In this document: piece after piece, positions 42,450 through 52,025 of the stretch
Numbering within the stretch: position 1 is the stretch's first letter
Layout of the letters: each line of letters starts with the position of its first letter
NCBI RefSeq assembly: GCF_000317475.1
Contig: NC_019729.1
Span: 6,731,445 to 6,795,444, forward strand
DNA from: Oscillatoria nigro-viridis PCC 7112
Lineage (GTDB): Bacteria > Cyanobacteriota > Cyanobacteriia > Cyanobacteriales > Microcoleaceae
Reading direction: 5' to 3'
Length of the DNA stretch: 64,000 nucleotides
Notes under the pieces: model-generated
Told to the model about the DNA's origin: nothing
Database searches by the model: none
Seen by the model: the letters and a program-made list of their open reading frames with translations, nothing else
Position numbers and translations under genes: made by a program

Positions 42450-44183
42450 ATGGATCGACCGTTAGGCTCTGTTATTCAAGGTTCCCTGAGCAAGGGATTA
42501 GAAGTGCGACTGCACGCCGATGTTTCGGTGGAAGATATGAGGGTGGGGAAATTTCTAGTAGTGCGGGGGGTGCGATCGCACTTTTTCTGCATGCTCACCG
42601 ACGTGTCTCTCGGAACATCCAGCGCCCGCATTTTATCGAATCCTCCCAATCCCGACGACGATTTTCTGCTAGCAGTGCTAGCCGGTAGCAGCACCTACGG
42701 TACGATCGAACTGTCGCCGATGTTGATGTTGACTGCGGAACGAGAAAAACAGCAGGCAATTTTCGACCCGACGAAAAACGGCGGAGTTCGCCAGAATAAG
42801 CTGGCGTTAGGAAATTTGGCTTCTTTTGAGTCACAAACGGGCGCGGATATTGAGTTGCTGCCTGTCAAAACTATTCCCAGCCACTTTTCCCAGGTGTTTG
42901 ATGCCAAAGAAACTGATTTTCGGGCAGTTTTTGGCTGGGAAGATGACCCGTACCGCCGCAATTTTGCGATCGGCAAACCGATTGACATGGACGTTGCTGT
43001 GTGCTTGGATTTAGACCGATTTGTGGAACGCAGCAACGGAGTTTTTGGCAAGTCGGGAACGGGAAAATCTTTTCTGACGCGCTTGCTTCTGTCGGGAATT
43101 ATTCGGAAGCAAGCTGCTGTTAATTTAATTTTTGATATGCACTCGGAGTACGGGTGGGAAGCAGTTTCGGAAGGGAAACAGTTCAGCACTGTTAAAGGTT
43201 TGCGGCAGTTGTTTCCCGATAAAATGCAGATTTATACCCTCGATCCAGAATCGACCAAACGCCGGGGAGTCCGCGACGCTCAAGAGTTGTTTTTGAGTTT
43301 CGATCAAATTGAAGTCGAAGACATCGCGCTGGTGCAGCGCGAGCTAAATTTGTCGGAAGCTAGTATCGAAAATGCGATTATTTTGCGAAATGAGTTGGGA
43401 AGTGGTTGGATCAACAAGTTGCTGGAAATGACCAACGAAGATATCCAAATGTTCTGTGAAGAAAAGCGCGGGAATAAATCTTCGATTATGGCTTTGCAGC
43501 GGAAATTAGAGCGGTTGAAAGAGTTGAAATATATTCGCCAACGCTGTCCGAAAAATTATGTAACTGAAGTTTTGCAGTGTTTGGATAGTGGAAAAAATGT
43601 AGTGATTGAGTTCGGTTCCCACTCGGATTTGCTGTCGTATATGTTAGCAGCAAATGTGATTACTCGCCGCATTCACGAATCTTACGTGGGGAAAGCTGAA
43701 AAGTTTTTGATGAGCAAAAATCCGTGCGACAAGCCGCAGCCGTTGGTGATTACCATTGAGGAAGCTCACCGCTTTCTCGATCCGGCGATCGTGCGATCGA
43801 CTATTTTCGGTACGATCGCCAGAGAAATGCGAAAATACTTTGTCACCCTGCTAATTGTAGACCAGCGTCCGTCCGGCATCGATGCCGAAGTCATGTCGCA
43901 AGTCGGAACGCGGATCACTGCTTTGCTAAACGACGATAAAGACATTGATGCTATCTTTACCGGCGTTTCGGGAGGGCAGAGTTTGCGTTCTGTTTTGGCA
44001 AAACTCGACTCCAAACAGCAAGCATTAGTTTTGGGGCACGCCGTACCGATGCCCGTAGTCGTGCAAACTCGCCCCTATGACGAGCAATTCTACAGAGAGA
44101 TTGGGGATATTGACTGGCAAGAAATGCCCGACGAACAAGTATTTGCCGAGGCAGAATCTGCTAAAATGGATTTGGGATTTTAG
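42450..44183 (+). CDS. HerA-like (DUF87) ATPase
   Basis: 577 residues. An N-terminal HAS-barrel-like part (SVIQGSLSKGLEVRLHADVS) is followed by the ATPase: Walker A FGKSGTGKSFL (about 201-208), DMHSEYGW, Walker B VITIEEAHRFL and the sensor LLIVDQRPSGIDAEV. HerA pumps DNA in repair with NurA, or forms filaments in defence systems. No NurA or Sir2 partner is next to it. Its start is embedded in tandem repeats. Confidence 0.85.
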   Translation: MDRPLGSVIQGSLSKGLEVRLHADVSVEDMRVGKFLVVRGVRSHFFCMLTDVSLGTSSARILSNPPNPDDDFLLAVLAGSSTYGTIELSPMLMLTAEREKQQAIFDPTKNGGVRQNKLALGNLASFESQTGADIELLPVKTIPSHFSQVFDAKETDFRAVFGWEDDPYRRNFAIGKPIDMDVAVCLDLDRFVERSNGVFGKSGTGKSFLTRLLLSGIIRKQAAVNLIFDMHSEYGWEAVSEGKQFSTVKGLRQLFPDKMQIYTLDPESTKRRGVRDAQELFLSFDQIEVEDIALVQRELNLSEASIENAIILRNELGSGWINKLLEMTNEDIQMFCEEKRGNKSSIMALQRKLERLKELKYIRQRCPKNYVTEVLQCLDSGKNVVIEFGSHSDLLSYMLAANVITRRIHESYVGKAEKFLMSKNPCDKPQPLVITIEEAHRFLDPAIVRSTIFGTIAREMRKYFVTLLIVDQRPSGIDAEVMSQVGTRITALLNDDKDIDAIFTGVSGGQSLRSVLAKLDSKQQALVLGHAVPMPVVVQTRPYDEQFYREIGDIDWQEMPDEQVFAEAESAKMDLGF

Positions 44184-45069
44184 ATTGACAACGGCTAGAT
44201 TCATTACAGAACTTAGGCAAATGTTACTGTAAATTAGTCTGTGCGAACAATTGGCGATCGCTGGCAATGACAGAAATATCTCATTTTTGCCTCAGTTATA
44301 AACGAAAAAGTGCGATCGAACGTCAAAAAAGTTAGGCCCCAGCTTTGAGTCAGAAGCTTTTCCCCTTTCACCCCCTCACCCCTCATCCCTAACAGCCCAA
44401 AATTTGCTTAAGCTTAAACATGATGGAGATGATGGAGATGATGGAGCCTAGGGGCACAATGAAAGTCAAACAGGGCAACAGCCAGCCTTTATACACCTTG
44501 TCGTTACTCGTAGCAGAAGTGGAATAGCATATTTTCATAAAAATGTCAAGAAATATTTTAAACAGTTACTCCCATCTGATACGGCGATCGAGTTCGGTTA
44601 TCTCGCATCCCACCATCTAGGCAGCGAGAAAATTTCAAGCGATGATGGAACAGAGAGCAAAACAAAGCCCTCGAATTGCATGAGTCTGTTTGCATGAGTA
44701 TTGTGAAGTTGAGTTGCAGTTAAAACGAACAGGGAATTCAAAACCTTAAGGAAAAATGTAGAATCTTGACCTTAAGACAGAGGTTTTTACTCTTTACGAT
44801 CCTCAAAATTGGGAATAATATTGAGAAAACTAAACTCTTGCTTCACTTCGCCTTAAACTAGCCATTCAAGCTAGCAAGCTACCGAAAATCGACGGCGATT
44901 ACTGGAAATCAAGCACAAAAGTAATCCCAAACAAAAAGCTTCTACCGATCGTCACCGATAAACAAGAGGGGAAACATCCCCTTTGTCGCAGTCTTTATCC
45001 CACTTGTAAAAGTGGGACAGGGTATCACCAACTTTTTATCTGTTGTTACAAGGAGTGCAATACTCACCC
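44184..45069. other. long leader region of the sigma factor gene
   Basis: 886 bp. Two hairpins lie near the gene: GAGGGG/CCCCTT (44966-44982) and CCCACTT/AAGTGGG (44999-45016). A possible 35-residue frame (44420-44527) begins with repeated ATGATGGAG; it lacks a ribosome binding site. No other gene seen. The long leader hints at regulation. Confidence 0.4.
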
Positions 45070-46074
45070 ATGTCCACCACAACCCCCAAAAACAAAACAG
45101 TGAAAGCCGATCGCATGGGCAGCCGGCCATACTCCTCAACGGATACGGTTCGTGCCTATCTGCACGAGATCGGTCGCGTGCCCCTGCTAACCCGAGAAGA
45201 AGAAATTGTTTTCGGGAAGCAGGTGCAGCAAATGATGAAATTAATCGAAGCAAAACAAGCACTTGCTAAAGAATGGCAGCGGGATCTGACGAATCAAGAG
45301 TGGGCTGCCGAAATGGAGTTGACCGAACCTGAACTTAGCCGCATCTTACACATAGGGCGGCGGGCCAAGCAAAAGATGATTGAAGCGAATTTGCGGCTAG
45401 TAGTGGCGATCGCCAAAAAATACCAGAAACGCAATATGGAATTCTTGGATTTAATTCAAGAAGGTACCCTCGGTTTAGAACGAGGAGTCGAAAAATTTGA
45501 CCCGATGCGGGGATACAAATTTTCGACATACGCCTACTGGTGGATTCGGCAAGCAATTACCCGCGCGATCGCCCAACACGCCCGCACCATTCGACTGCCA
45601 ATTCACATCACCGAAAAACTCAACAAAATCAAAAAAGTGCAGCGGGAACTCACCCAGCAGTTGGGCCGGTCTCCCTCCCCTGGGGAAATTGCCACCGCCC
45701 TCGAACTGCACCCTTCCCAAATTCGGGAATACCTGCTGATGGCAAGACATCCAGTTTCTTTGGACTTGCGGGTAGGAGACAACCAAGATACCGAACTGCA
45801 AGAACTCTTAGAAGACGAAACGGCATCTCCAGACAACTACATTACCTCGGAATTGCTGCGGCAAGACCTCGATACTTTGATATCAGAACTTACCCCCCAG
45901 CAGCGAGATGTAATAATTCTGCGCTTCGGTTTGGAAGACGGCACCGAAATGTCTCTGGCGAAAGTCGGAGAACGGCTAAATCTCAGCCGGGAACGGGTGC
46001 GGCAGCTAGAACATCAAGCCCTTGCCCACCTGCGCCGCCGCCAATCTCAAGTCCGAGAATACTTGGCGAGTTAG
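45070..46074 (+). CDS. group 2 sigma-70 factor (RpoD/SigA family)
   Basis: 334 residues from the ATG at 45070; AAGGAG lies about 16 bp upstream. Region 1.2 TDTVRAYLHEIGRVPLL, region 2 EANLRLVVAIAKKYQKRNME and FSTYAYWWIRQAITRAI, region 3 LPIHITEKLNKIKK, and region 4 MSLAKVGERLNLSRERVRQL are all present. It lacks the long N-terminal part of the primary sigma, so it is a group 2 factor (SigB/C/D/E type), usually stress or nutrient controlled. Which paralogue cannot be told by eye. A strong terminator follows. Confidence 0.92.
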   Translation: MSTTTPKNKTVKADRMGSRPYSSTDTVRAYLHEIGRVPLLTREEEIVFGKQVQQMMKLIEAKQALAKEWQRDLTNQEWAAEMELTEPELSRILHIGRRAKQKMIEANLRLVVAIAKKYQKRNMEFLDLIQEGTLGLERGVEKFDPMRGYKFSTYAYWWIRQAITRAIAQHARTIRLPIHITEKLNKIKKVQRELTQQLGRSPSPGEIATALELHPSQIREYLLMARHPVSLDLRVGDNQDTELQELLEDETASPDNYITSELLRQDLDTLISELTPQQRDVIILRFGLEDGTEMSLAKVGERLNLSRERVRQLEHQALAHLRRRQSQVREYLAS

Positions 46075-46080
46075 TCACTA

Positions 46081-46120
46081 AAAAAGTTGAGATTTTTCCC
46101 AAAATCTCAACTTTTTTTTT
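46081..46120 (+). terminator. intrinsic terminator of sigma factor gene
   Basis: Perfect stem AAAAAGTTGAGATTTT / AAAATCTCAACTTTTT with a TCCC loop and a run of nine T, starting 7 bp after the stop. Confidence 0.93.
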
Positions 46121-46465
46121 CGTGTTGGCGCTGCTGGGATTGATACTTTTATACCAGTTAAAAAAAAGACTGCAACTGTAGGCACGCGATCCCAACCCTT
46201 ATGGGATAGGTCACGCCAAATTTTTCAATTCTTTAATCTAAAATTAAAAATCTAAAATGGTATTATTTGAGGGGTCGATCGCCCGATCGGGGCGGACGCA
46301 AAATTTGTGAAAACTAATCTTAGATTTCAGTTCAGGCATCGGGCGGGCGATCGTTCCTTGAAGTTAATAGCCAACATTAAGCCAAATACCCGGTTTCTCT
46401 GCGATATTTTTGAAAGTAGTACAAGAGGCGCTTGGAACCAGCTATTTTAAATTTTGGGGTCTGGA
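46121..46465. other. gap after sigma factor gene
   Basis: About 345 bp. Contains an ATTTAAAATT-type short repeat (46225-46260) and palindromic ggtcgatcgcccgatcgggg (46274). No gene seen. Confidence 0.4.
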
Positions 46466-46963
46466 GTGGTTTTGACTTATTTGATATTAACAGGAAGTTT
46501 AGAAGCGATCGCGATCTTGCTTGCTCTCTCGCCCGGTAACTTCAGCATCGCATTCCCCGCACGCCGGGCACACAACTCGGACATCAAATCCGGCGTTTTA
46601 AGCTCGCAATCTCCGCCAAATCCCGGGCAAGATACAGCTAGCACAGGTTTAGCAGATGGCATTTACCTCTACGGTCAGTCGAGCCAGCCAGAGGAAATTA
46701 AACAAGAATATTTTGTATTTGAAATGCGGCAGAGTAAGGTAGTCGGCGCTTTTTACCTGCCTCGGTCTGATTTTTACTGTTTTTACGGCACAAGCGATCG
46801 AACTCAGTTAAATTTAATAGTAGTGGACAGTTACGACGGCAGTCGCTCTCCCTACTCGGTAAACCTGCAACAATATTACCCAATTTCCACCATCAGCGAG
46901 AACGATCGGCGTATCTTAGGTATTTGCAAGGAAGCTCACAAACAGCAGGTGTGGGAAAAGTAG
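46466..46963 (+). CDS. exported hypothetical protein
   Basis: 165 residues from a GTG at 46466; a TTG at 46454 is an alternative. The N-terminal VLTYLILTGSLEAIAILLAL is a signal peptide or anchor. The mature part has DGIYLYGQSSQPEEIKQEYF, VFEMRQSKVVGAFYLPRSDF and a final ILGICKEAHKQ, a pattern I recall from cyanobacterial exported proteins. Function unknown. Confidence 0.65.
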   Translation: MVLTYLILTGSLEAIAILLALSPGNFSIAFPARRAHNSDIKSGVLSSQSPPNPGQDTASTGLADGIYLYGQSSQPEEIKQEYFVFEMRQSKVVGAFYLPRSDFYCFYGTSDRTQLNLIVVDSYDGSRSPYSVNLQQYYPISTISENDRRILGICKEAHKQQVWEK

Positions 46964-47166
46964 GAAACACGCGCTGGGAGACCAGTCAATCGATGTTAGA
47001 TTTGAGATTTGAGATTTGAGATTTTAGATTTGAGAATTGAAGAAAGCAACTCCACTGATACATCGGGGGCCCCCGGACTAAATTGCTTTCGGTCAGGGTT
47101 CAGGAAACAGTAGTAAAATTGCTCCTAGGTTTGAGAATTTCGGACGGACACCACACACATGGCACG

Positions 47167-49704
47167 ATGAAACTGCGTCGGAAAACACTATCGATAATTG
47201 GCATTACCATCGCTGGACTGACGAGCATTCTGTATGTCGCCTCCTCAAGCATCCTCTTGGGCAGCCTGATCAAAGCAGAGGAACAAGAAGCTACACAGGT
47301 TATCAAGGGAGTGCTCAGCGTGTTCGGGCAAACCGCAGATGACTTCAACTCGCGCTTTGCCGACTGGTCTGCCTGGGACGACACCTACGATTTTATCCAA
47401 AACCGCAACTCACAATTCATTGCCTCCAATTTAATTCCCGAAGGGCTGGCTAATATAAGAGTTAATATAGCCGTATTTGTCAATACTTCTGGCCAAATAG
47501 TTTACGGTACGGGTTTAGACAGCGAAAAGCTGAAACTAACGCCTGTTCCAGAAGCGCTAAAACGGCGCATTTCTCTCAGCGACCCGCTGTTGCAGCACCC
47601 CAACGCCAAAAGCAGCCTCGCTGGTATCCTGCTGCTACCGTCAGGGCCAATACTGATCGCTTCCCGCCCAATTCTCACGACTAAAAGCACCGGCCCGATC
47701 CGAGGTACGCTGATATTCGGGCGCACTTTGGATGCTGCTGGTATTGCGAAGGTTTCTAAAATTACTCGCTTGCCGCTAATCGTACACAGCGTGAATGAGG
47801 CTCGGTTGCCTGCCGACTTTCAGCAAGCGCGGGAGAAACTGTCGCAAAAAAAACAGATTTTGGTGCGTCCTTTAAGCGAAGAGTCGATGGCGGGTTACGC
47901 CCTGATCCGGGATATTTACAACCAACCTGCGCTGCTATTGCGAGTGGATATCCCCAGAGAAATATACAGGCAAGGTCAAATTAGTTTGCTGTACCTGCTG
48001 GGGTCTGTAGCCTTAGCTGGAGTTGGGTTGGTCGGCTGCACTCTGCTACTGCTAGAGCGTCTTGTACTGTCTCGGTTGAGCGGTTTGGCGAAAGCGGTCA
48101 ACCAAATCAGCAGCAGCCAAGACCTCTCGGTGCGACTGCCGGTGACGGGCGAAGATGAGTTGTCAGACCTTGCCCATACTATCAACGGAATGTTGAGCGC
48201 GATCGCCCAAGCTGAAAGCGAACAACTTGAGGAAAAAGCCCGCTACAGAGCCGTAGTCGAGCAAGCTACAGATTGTATATTCCTGTGGGACGCTCAAACC
48301 AAACGTCTTTTGGAAGCCAATACAGCGTTTACCGACTTGCTCGATTACAGTCTTGATGCGATTTCGCAACTGACTATTTACGATATCATCGCTTACTCTA
48401 AAGACCTAATTGACAGCAATATCGATTTGCTGCTGACGGACAAACAATTCAGAATTGGCGAAGTTCTCTACCGCCGCCGAGACGGTTCCTGCGTGGATGT
48501 AGAAGTGAGCGGGAGCGTGATTTCCTACGGAGGCCGCGAGATTATTTGCACTGTTGTCCGCGACATTACCGAGCGCAAGCAAGCAGAAGCCGAACTGCGA
48601 GCCTCGGAAGAACGCTACAGACTTTTGTTTAAAAATAACCCCCATCCGATGTGGGTTTACGATTTAGAAACTCTGGAATTTATAGCCGTCAATCAGGCTG
48701 CTATCCAACACTACGGCTACACTCGCGACGAATTTCTCAACATGACCGTTGCGGACATTCGCCCCCCCCAAGAACTGCCGAAATTGCTAGAAAATATATC
48801 CCAACTAGATGTCGGTATTGAGTTTGCAGGTGTGTGGCAGCACCTGAAAAAAGACGGAACAATTATTGATGTAGAAATTACTTCTTATGCCATGCTATTT
48901 GATAGCAGAAATGCTGAATTAGTGCTTGCTCACGACGTGACCGACCGCTTGAAAGCCGAGGCAGAACTCTACAAGGCAAAGGAAGCCGCAGAAGCAGCTA
49001 GTTTGGCTAAAAGTCAGTTTTTAGCTAACATGAGCCACGAACTGCGAACTCCTCTGAATGCGATTATCGGTTACAGCGAGATTCTGCAAGAAGAGGCTTT
49101 AGATTTGGGCGAAGAAAATTTTGTATCTGATTTGGAGAGGATTCACAATTCAGGCCAGCTTTTACTTTCCTTAATTAATGATATTCTGGACTTGTCGAAG
49201 ATTGAAGCCGGTCACGCGGAACTTGAATTAGAAACTTTTGACGTGTCGGAGGCAGTTCAAGATGTAGCCCGAACTGTTGAACCGCTATTTTTGCGAAACA
49301 CTAATCGCCTGAATGTAGAGTGTCCTCATAATATTGGCGAATTGTATTCCGATCAAATTAAATTTACTCAAATTTTATTTAATTTGCTCAGTAATGCAGC
49401 TAAGTTTACTCATAAAGGGACAATTACACTCAGCGTTGAAAGAATTAAAAATGATGAAAATAGTTGGGATTCGGAAGAGTTAATTGTTAAGTGTACGGAT
49501 ACGGGGATTGGGATTACTCCCGAACAGCTACAAAAGTTATTTCAACCTTTTACGCAAGCTGATGCTTCGACTACCCGCAAGTACGGCGGTACGGGTTTGG
49601 GTTTGGCAATAGCGCAGAAATACTCTCAGATGCTGGGGGGAGAAATTACTGTGATTAGCGAGTTTGGTAAGGGGTCAACTTTTACTCTGATGTTGCCAGC
49701 ATAG
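47167..49704 (+). CDS. CHASE4-HAMP-PAS-PAS sensor histidine kinase
   Basis: 845 residues from the ATG at 47167. Two membrane helices (about 10-30 and 270-295) flank a CHASE4-like sensor (FADWSAWDDTYDFIQNRN). HAMP (LSGLAKAVNQI) and two PAS domains follow, the first ending VVRDITERKQAE. The H-box LANMSHELRTPLNAIIGYSE holds the phospho-acceptor His624; the ATPase has N (LFNLLSNAAKF), DTGIGI and GGTGLGLAI. No receiver domain is attached. The NarL-type regulator at 53.4 kb could be a partner, but distance makes this weak. Confidence 0.92.
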   Translation: MKLRRKTLSIIGITIAGLTSILYVASSSILLGSLIKAEEQEATQVIKGVLSVFGQTADDFNSRFADWSAWDDTYDFIQNRNSQFIASNLIPEGLANIRVNIAVFVNTSGQIVYGTGLDSEKLKLTPVPEALKRRISLSDPLLQHPNAKSSLAGILLLPSGPILIASRPILTTKSTGPIRGTLIFGRTLDAAGIAKVSKITRLPLIVHSVNEARLPADFQQAREKLSQKKQILVRPLSEESMAGYALIRDIYNQPALLLRVDIPREIYRQGQISLLYLLGSVALAGVGLVGCTLLLLERLVLSRLSGLAKAVNQISSSQDLSVRLPVTGEDELSDLAHTINGMLSAIAQAESEQLEEKARYRAVVEQATDCIFLWDAQTKRLLEANTAFTDLLDYSLDAISQLTIYDIIAYSKDLIDSNIDLLLTDKQFRIGEVLYRRRDGSCVDVEVSGSVISYGGREIICTVVRDITERKQAEAELRASEERYRLLFKNNPHPMWVYDLETLEFIAVNQAAIQHYGYTRDEFLNMTVADIRPPQELPKLLENISQLDVGIEFAGVWQHLKKDGTIIDVEITSYAMLFDSRNAELVLAHDVTDRLKAEAELYKAKEAAEAASLAKSQFLANMSHELRTPLNAIIGYSEILQEEALDLGEENFVSDLERIHNSGQLLLSLINDILDLSKIEAGHAELELETFDVSEAVQDVARTVEPLFLRNTNRLNVECPHNIGELYSDQIKFTQILFNLLSNAAKFTHKGTITLSVERIKNDENSWDSEELIVKCTDTGIGITPEQLQKLFQPFTQADASTTRKYGGTGLGLAIAQKYSQMLGGEITVISEFGKGSTFTLMLPA

Positions 49705-49851
49705 CTCTATTTTAGATTTTAGATTTTAGATTTTAGATTGGGTAAAAAGTCCTGACTAGAAACAACATAAATACGGTTTGTAGTCAGGGCTTCAGTTCAC
49801 TCCTAATCAGCTTTTAGCTAATTAGGACTAAACTCTTGACTGCAAACAACA

Positions 49852-50487
49852 TTAATACTCAATACCTGCTTGAGCTTTAATGCCTTGTTCTCGGAATGGA
49901 TGCTTAACTAAAGTCATTTCTGTCACCAAGTCTGCCCGTTCGATGAGCTCTGGCGGGGCGCCTCGGCCGGTTAAAATAATGTGGGTTTCTTCTGGTTTTT
50001 GGTCTAACCCGGAAAGCACTTGCTCGACTTGCAAATAACCTAATTTTAATGCTATATTGACTTCATCTAGAAGAACTAATTTAAATTCGGGATTGCAGAT
50101 AAAAGTTAGGGATTTTTCCCAGGCTTTTTGAGCTGTTTCGATATCTCGATCGCGGTCTTGCGTGTCCCAGGTAAAACCTTCTCCCATTGCGTGAAATTCT
50201 AGCTGTTTTTCCCAGAGTTGAAAAACGGCTTTTTCTGCGGGTTCCCACGCGCCTTTGATAAATTGTACTATGGCGACGCGGTATCCGTGACCGAGCGATC
50301 GCACAACCATTCCCAAGGCAGCCGTGGTTTTGCCTTTACCGTTACCCGTATTGACTATAATTAAACCTTTTTCTTTGGAGGAGTTAGCGATTCGCTGTGA
50401 TTGCACTTCTTGGCGCCGCTGCATTTTCTGTTTGTGTTGTTGGGCTGTTAAGCCAGTGGTTGCAGTGGTTTCTGTATTGGTTTCCAT
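49852..50487 (-). CDS. cobO: cob(I)yrinic acid a,c-diamide adenosyltransferase
   Basis: 211 residues from the ATG at 50487 (METNTETTATTG). P-loop IVNTGNGKGKTTAALGMV, then VAIVQFIKGAW, FKLVLLDEVNIALKLGYL, and HIILTGRGAPPELIERADLV are CobO/BtuR signatures. It adds the adenosyl group to the corrin cobalt with ATP in B12 synthesis. No other cob gene is near. Confidence 0.92.
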   Translation of the reverse strand: METNTETTATTGLTAQQHKQKMQRRQEVQSQRIANSSKEKGLIIVNTGNGKGKTTAALGMVVRSLGHGYRVAIVQFIKGAWEPAEKAVFQLWEKQLEFHAMGEGFTWDTQDRDRDIETAQKAWEKSLTFICNPEFKLVLLDEVNIALKLGYLQVEQVLSGLDQKPEETHIILTGRGAPPELIERADLVTEMTLVKHPFREQGIKAQAGIEY

Positions 50488-50546
50488 TAGATTTTTTTTA
50501 ACCGCAGATGAACGCAAATAAACGCTGATAGGTGCAGGATGTCTAG

Positions 50547-51125
50547 TTATTGCCACAGTGTTTTCAAGTTTAGCACGAAACCGGGCAAAACATCTTCTCC
50601 TGAAAGTTCTGTTGGACATTCCAAAACTTCTATTTCTTGTCCTTGGCGATAGATTTCAACTCTGCGGGTTTTGCGGTTAATTAACCAGCCTAGTTTTACT
50701 TGGTTATTCATGTATTCTTCCATTTTGTCTTGAGTGTCTTTTAGGCTATCGGTGGGCGACATTAACTCTAAGACAAAATCTGGGGCAATCGGAGGAAATT
50801 TTTGTTTTTGTTCGGGAGTGAGTGCATCCCATCTTGATTTTTCAATCCAAGAGACATCGGGAGAACGGTTGGCACCGCTGGGCAGTTTGAAGCAAGTTGA
50901 AGAATCGAAACAAATTCCCAGTTGAGTTTGTCGGTTCCAAATTCCAAAATCAGTCGCTATTTCAAAATTGTAATTTCCAGTTTCTCCTCCTGTGGGTGGC
51001 ATGACGATTATTTCTCCTTTGGCGTTGCGTTCAAATTTGACATCGGGGTTTTCGCGGCACAGTTGATAAAATTGGTCGTCGGTGATTTGGGCGATCGAGT
51101 TAAATTTGATGGTAACTGCTATCAT
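50547..51125 (-). CDS. Uma2-family putative endonuclease
   Basis: 192 residues: FYQLCRENPDVKFERNAKGE, IVMPPTGGETG, NRSPDVSWIEKSRWDALTPE, PDFVLELMSPTDSLKDTQDK and VKLGWLINRKTRRVEIYRQ. The D...E.xS...K pattern of the PD-(D/E)XK core is clear. It stands 59 bp upstream of cobO on the same strand. Fourth Uma2 gene of the window. Confidence 0.88.
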   Translation of the reverse strand: MIAVTIKFNSIAQITDDQFYQLCRENPDVKFERNAKGEIIVMPPTGGETGNYNFEIATDFGIWNRQTQLGICFDSSTCFKLPSGANRSPDVSWIEKSRWDALTPEQKQKFPPIAPDFVLELMSPTDSLKDTQDKMEEYMNNQVKLGWLINRKTRRVEIYRQGQEIEVLECPTELSGEDVLPGFVLNLKTLWQ

Positions 51126-51290
51126 GGTATTTTATCAGGATGGGTTGCGATTTTTAAGCCACATAATGTAGATGAAGGCAGATAAATGCCGAGCAATGCG
51201 GATGGCGTAAATATTATTGAGGGAGGAAGGAGGATTTGAATGGGAGTTTTTTGGAGGCACTTGTGAGATAATTATATCATCTACTTATAA

Positions 51291-51908
51291 CTAGGAATCA
51301 ATTTTTTCATAAAAAGCTTTTTCTACAAAACACTTGCATACATACCAATAATAAAATGCAATATTGATTTCGCTAAACAATTTAGGTACTCCCTCTAGCA
51401 AACTGGAAATTATCTTGCTTTTTAAATGGAGCGCATCAACGCCGATCGCCAAAAACAACAGCCCCAAACCAGCTAACAATATTTGGTAGGGAGTCAACTG
51501 CAGTTCTCGCCGAAAAACCCATCCGTAGGAGGACAAAACAACGGCGTACAAAAGACTTACTCCTAGCTTGGGAATTCCTAATGCTATCATATATATATGA
51601 ATTCTGTAAATTTCATTGAGCAGAAATCCACCTGTTAAAAGAGCGGAAAATAAAATAAATCGATTTTCTAAATGGCGCGGTTGAAGAGTTTGTGCTAACC
51701 CATAGGTGAAAGTACAAACAATGACTGGTACAGAACATAAAATCTGGAATGTCCGAGTTAATAAGGCGACATTGGGATTGGGGGAAAAATAAGGATGAAA
51801 GAATAAATCGCTGACTTTTAAGCCGGAAAATTGAGTTATAATTATTAGCAGCGTCACCAGGAATAAGGATAAACAATTTAGTCTAACAACCAAACGAGAA
51901 ATAGTCAT
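51291..51908 (-). CDS. integral membrane protein of unknown function
   Basis: 205 residues with about six hydrophobic helices (CLSLFLVTLLIIITQF, ILCSVPVIVCTFTYGLAQT, LLYAVVLSSYGWVF, ILLAGLGLLFLAIGVDALHL and others). No transport or enzyme motif is recognisable. An AT-rich single gene facing divergent moeA. Confidence 0.65.
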   Translation of the reverse strand: MTISRLVVRLNCLSLFLVTLLIIITQFSGLKVSDLFFHPYFSPNPNVALLTRTFQILCSVPVIVCTFTYGLAQTLQPRHLENRFILFSALLTGGFLLNEIYRIHIYMIALGIPKLGVSLLYAVVLSSYGWVFRRELQLTPYQILLAGLGLLFLAIGVDALHLKSKIISSLLEGVPKLFSEINIAFYYWYVCKCFVEKAFYEKIDS

Positions 51909-52025
51909 AAGCTATGAATACCAAAAATTAGGTTTACTGCCGAAATACAAAAAAATTATATCACCACTATCTGGGGATATTTTGCTAAACTTAATCATGA
52001 GTGTTATCAAAACAAGGAGACAGTC

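Noticed and set aside
44420..44527. Small ORF MMEMMEMMEPRG...
   Set aside because: Starts with a triplet-repeat artefact, has no ribosome binding site and no known relatives; mentioned only in the gap note.
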